Part shown: in pieces, positions 63,191 to 64,000 of the stretch
How positions within the stretch are numbered: the first letter of the stretch is position 1
Layout of the letters: each line of letters starts with the position of its first letter
Origin: Paraburkholderia edwinii
GTDB taxonomy: Bacteria; Pseudomonadota; Gammaproteobacteria; Burkholderiales; Burkholderiaceae
Direction: 5' to 3'
Assembly (NCBI RefSeq): GCF_019428685.1
Contig: NZ_CP080095.1
Coordinates: 3,410,001-3,474,000, forward strand
Length of the DNA stretch: 64,000 bases
Position numbers and translations under genes: made by a program
Notes under the pieces: model-generated
What the model was told of the DNA's origin: nothing
The model's input: only the letters and a program-made list of their open reading frames with translations
Database searches by the model: none

Positions 63191-63412
63191 ATGAAGAAGC
63201 TCGCATTGTGCGTGGCGCTTTCCGCCCTCGCGACGCTCGCGATGGCAAACGAACACAGCACGCTCGGCGAAGACGTCGCGGTGAGCCCGCACAAAAACGG
63301 CGCCGCGCTGAAAACGATGGTCGACCACGCGGTATCGGCCTCCGGCAAGGAAGACGCGTCAGCTCGCCCGGCCCGGCACTATTTCGACTCCGATCTGCCG
63401 CCGACCCGATAA
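63191..63412 (+). CDS. small exported protein, unknown
   Basis: A 73-residue protein with a signal peptide (KKLALCVALSALATLAMA, cleavage near residue 19). The mature part is short and polar (SPHKNGAALKTMVDHAVSAS). AGGAG lies six bases before the ATG. Family not recognised. It precedes the HisQ-like permease by about 200 bp. Confidence 0.65.
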   Translation: MKKLALCVALSALATLAMANEHSTLGEDVAVSPHKNGAALKTMVDHAVSASGKEDASARPARHYFDSDLPPTR

Positions 63413-63478
63413 CCGAAGAACCCCGCAAAAAGAGCCGGCGCGTGTCGGCTACCGCACATTCGCTCGGGGCTGGCCCGA

Positions 63479-63610
63479 ATGGGCCACACAAAGGGCTTGG
63501 TAATACAGTCGGGAAAGTACCTGAATGAGCGCCTGAACAAGCGCATGAGCAGGCGCCTGAACGGGCGTCCGACCGGAATCCCGACCCAACGCCAGATCAA
63601 CCGCCCTTAA
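63479..63610 (+). CDS. possible 43-residue leader peptide made of 12-bp units
   Basis: A 44-codon frame whose stop TAA (63608-63610) overlaps the AAGGA ribosome binding site of the permease gene (TTAAGGA). From 63521 on, the DNA divides into 12-bp units (CTGAATGAGCGC, CTGAACAAGCGC, ATGAGCAGGCGC, CTGAACGGGCGT), encoding NERL/NKRM-type repeats. The start ATG has only a weak upstream G-rich site. It may be a translated leader coupled to the permease, or a chance frame through a repeat array. Confidence 0.4.
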   Translation: MGHTKGLVIQSGKYLNERLNKRMSRRLNGRPTGIPTQRQINRP

Positions 63611-63619
63611 GGACACACT

Positions 63620-64000
63620 ATGCTTCTGCAAGGTTACGGCCCGCTGATCCTCTCGGGCACGTTCCAGACCGTCAAGCTAGCCGTGCTGTCGCTCGTGCTG
63701 GCATTCGTGCTCGGGCTGCTCGGCGCGGCCGCGAAACTATCGAAAAACCGGCTTTCGCACGGCATCGGCACCGTCTACACGACGCTGATTCGCGGCGTGC
63801 CCGACCTCGTGCTGATGCTGCTGCTGTTCTACAGCATCCAGATCTGGCTCAACAACCTGACCGACGCGCTCGGCTGGGACCAGATCGACATCGATCCGTT
63901 CGTCGCCGGCGTCGCGGTGCTCGGCTTCATCTACGGCGCGTACTTCACCGAAACCTTCCGCGGCGCATTTCTGTCGGTGCCGCGCGGCCAGCTCGAAGCC
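63620..64000 (+). CDS. HisQ-like polar amino acid ABC permease, N-terminal part
   Basis: The first 127 codons of a gene that continues past the window. ATG 63620 has AAGGA seven bases upstream. The start GYGPLILSGTFQTVKLAVLS and the loop TLIRGVPDLVLMLLLFYSIQ are typical of HisQ/ArtQ permeases for histidine, lysine, arginine and ornithine. The fourth helix region (FIYGAYFTETFRGAFLSVPR, then GQLEA) begins the ATPase-contact EAA loop. In related genomes hisM and hisP follow. No binding-protein gene lies upstream here. Confidence 0.92.
   Translation, partial: MLLQGYGPLILSGTFQTVKLAVLSLVLAFVLGLLGAAAKLSKNRLSHGIGTVYTTLIRGVPDLVLMLLLFYSIQIWLNNLTDALGWDQIDIDPFVAGVAVLGFIYGAYFTETFRGAFLSVPRGQLEA

Overview
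The window reads as the chromosome of a high-GC betaproteobacterium of the family Burkholderiaceae (Paraburkholderia, Trinickia, Caballeronia or Burkholderia). The basis is strong third-position GC, the gene families (UbiC beside HtpG, DUF4148 and DUF3311 proteins, MocR-type regulators, a ParE/ParC pair) and the protein similarity as I recall it. No database search was possible. Most of the window is core and housekeeping DNA. I see no prophage, insertion sequence, CRISPR array or rRNA.

Layout. 1-7.5 kb: end of a VOC protein, a FUSC membrane protein, a three-gene periplasmic FAD dehydrogenase operon (Tat-linked small subunit, GMC flavoprotein, triheme cytochrome c) and a chemoreceptor. 7.7-17 kb: a DUF3311/monocarboxylate symporter pair, a spermidine-synthase-like protein, a hypoxanthine-DNA glycosylase, ubiC, a TPR protein, an 88-residue small protein and htpG. 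17-23.4 kb: a MocR-type regulator divergent from a VOC, DMT exporter, aminotransferase, RidA and PhzF cluster, probably one amine or amino-acid pathway. 24-28.4 kb: a GGDEF-EAL protein, a stand-alone condensation-domain protein and a CopD-like protein. 28.7-35.4 kb: parE-parC and the ABC-F ATPase uup. 35.7-41 kb: DUF4399, rubredoxin, tRNA-Arg(CCT), two DUF4148 paralogues with matching promoters, a YoaK protein and several small proteins. 41-47.2 kb: a C5 DNA methyltransferase with Vsr, a PEBP protein, an MFS exporter and otsA. 47.3-53.7 kb: two related sigma-54 activators around small membrane proteins, then two tandem lipoproteins. 53.8-59.8 kb: an ABC importer (ATPase plus fused permease), a diguanylate cyclase and a small protein. 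59.8-64 kb: a histidine kinase/OmpR-type regulator pair divergent from a Spy-like chaperone with tandem operator-like repeats between them, then the start of a HisQ-like permease.

The most unusual feature is not a gene. Many gene ends carry short tandem repeats with units of about 9-26 bp. Several start at, or contain, the stop codon of the preceding gene, and in two cases (after base 119 and after base 20401) the unit length places a stop in all three frames. A 12-bp subset has a shared coding-strand core near GCTGAATGAGCG. It appears as untranslated arrays, and as in-frame C-terminal tetrapeptide repeats in two proteins.
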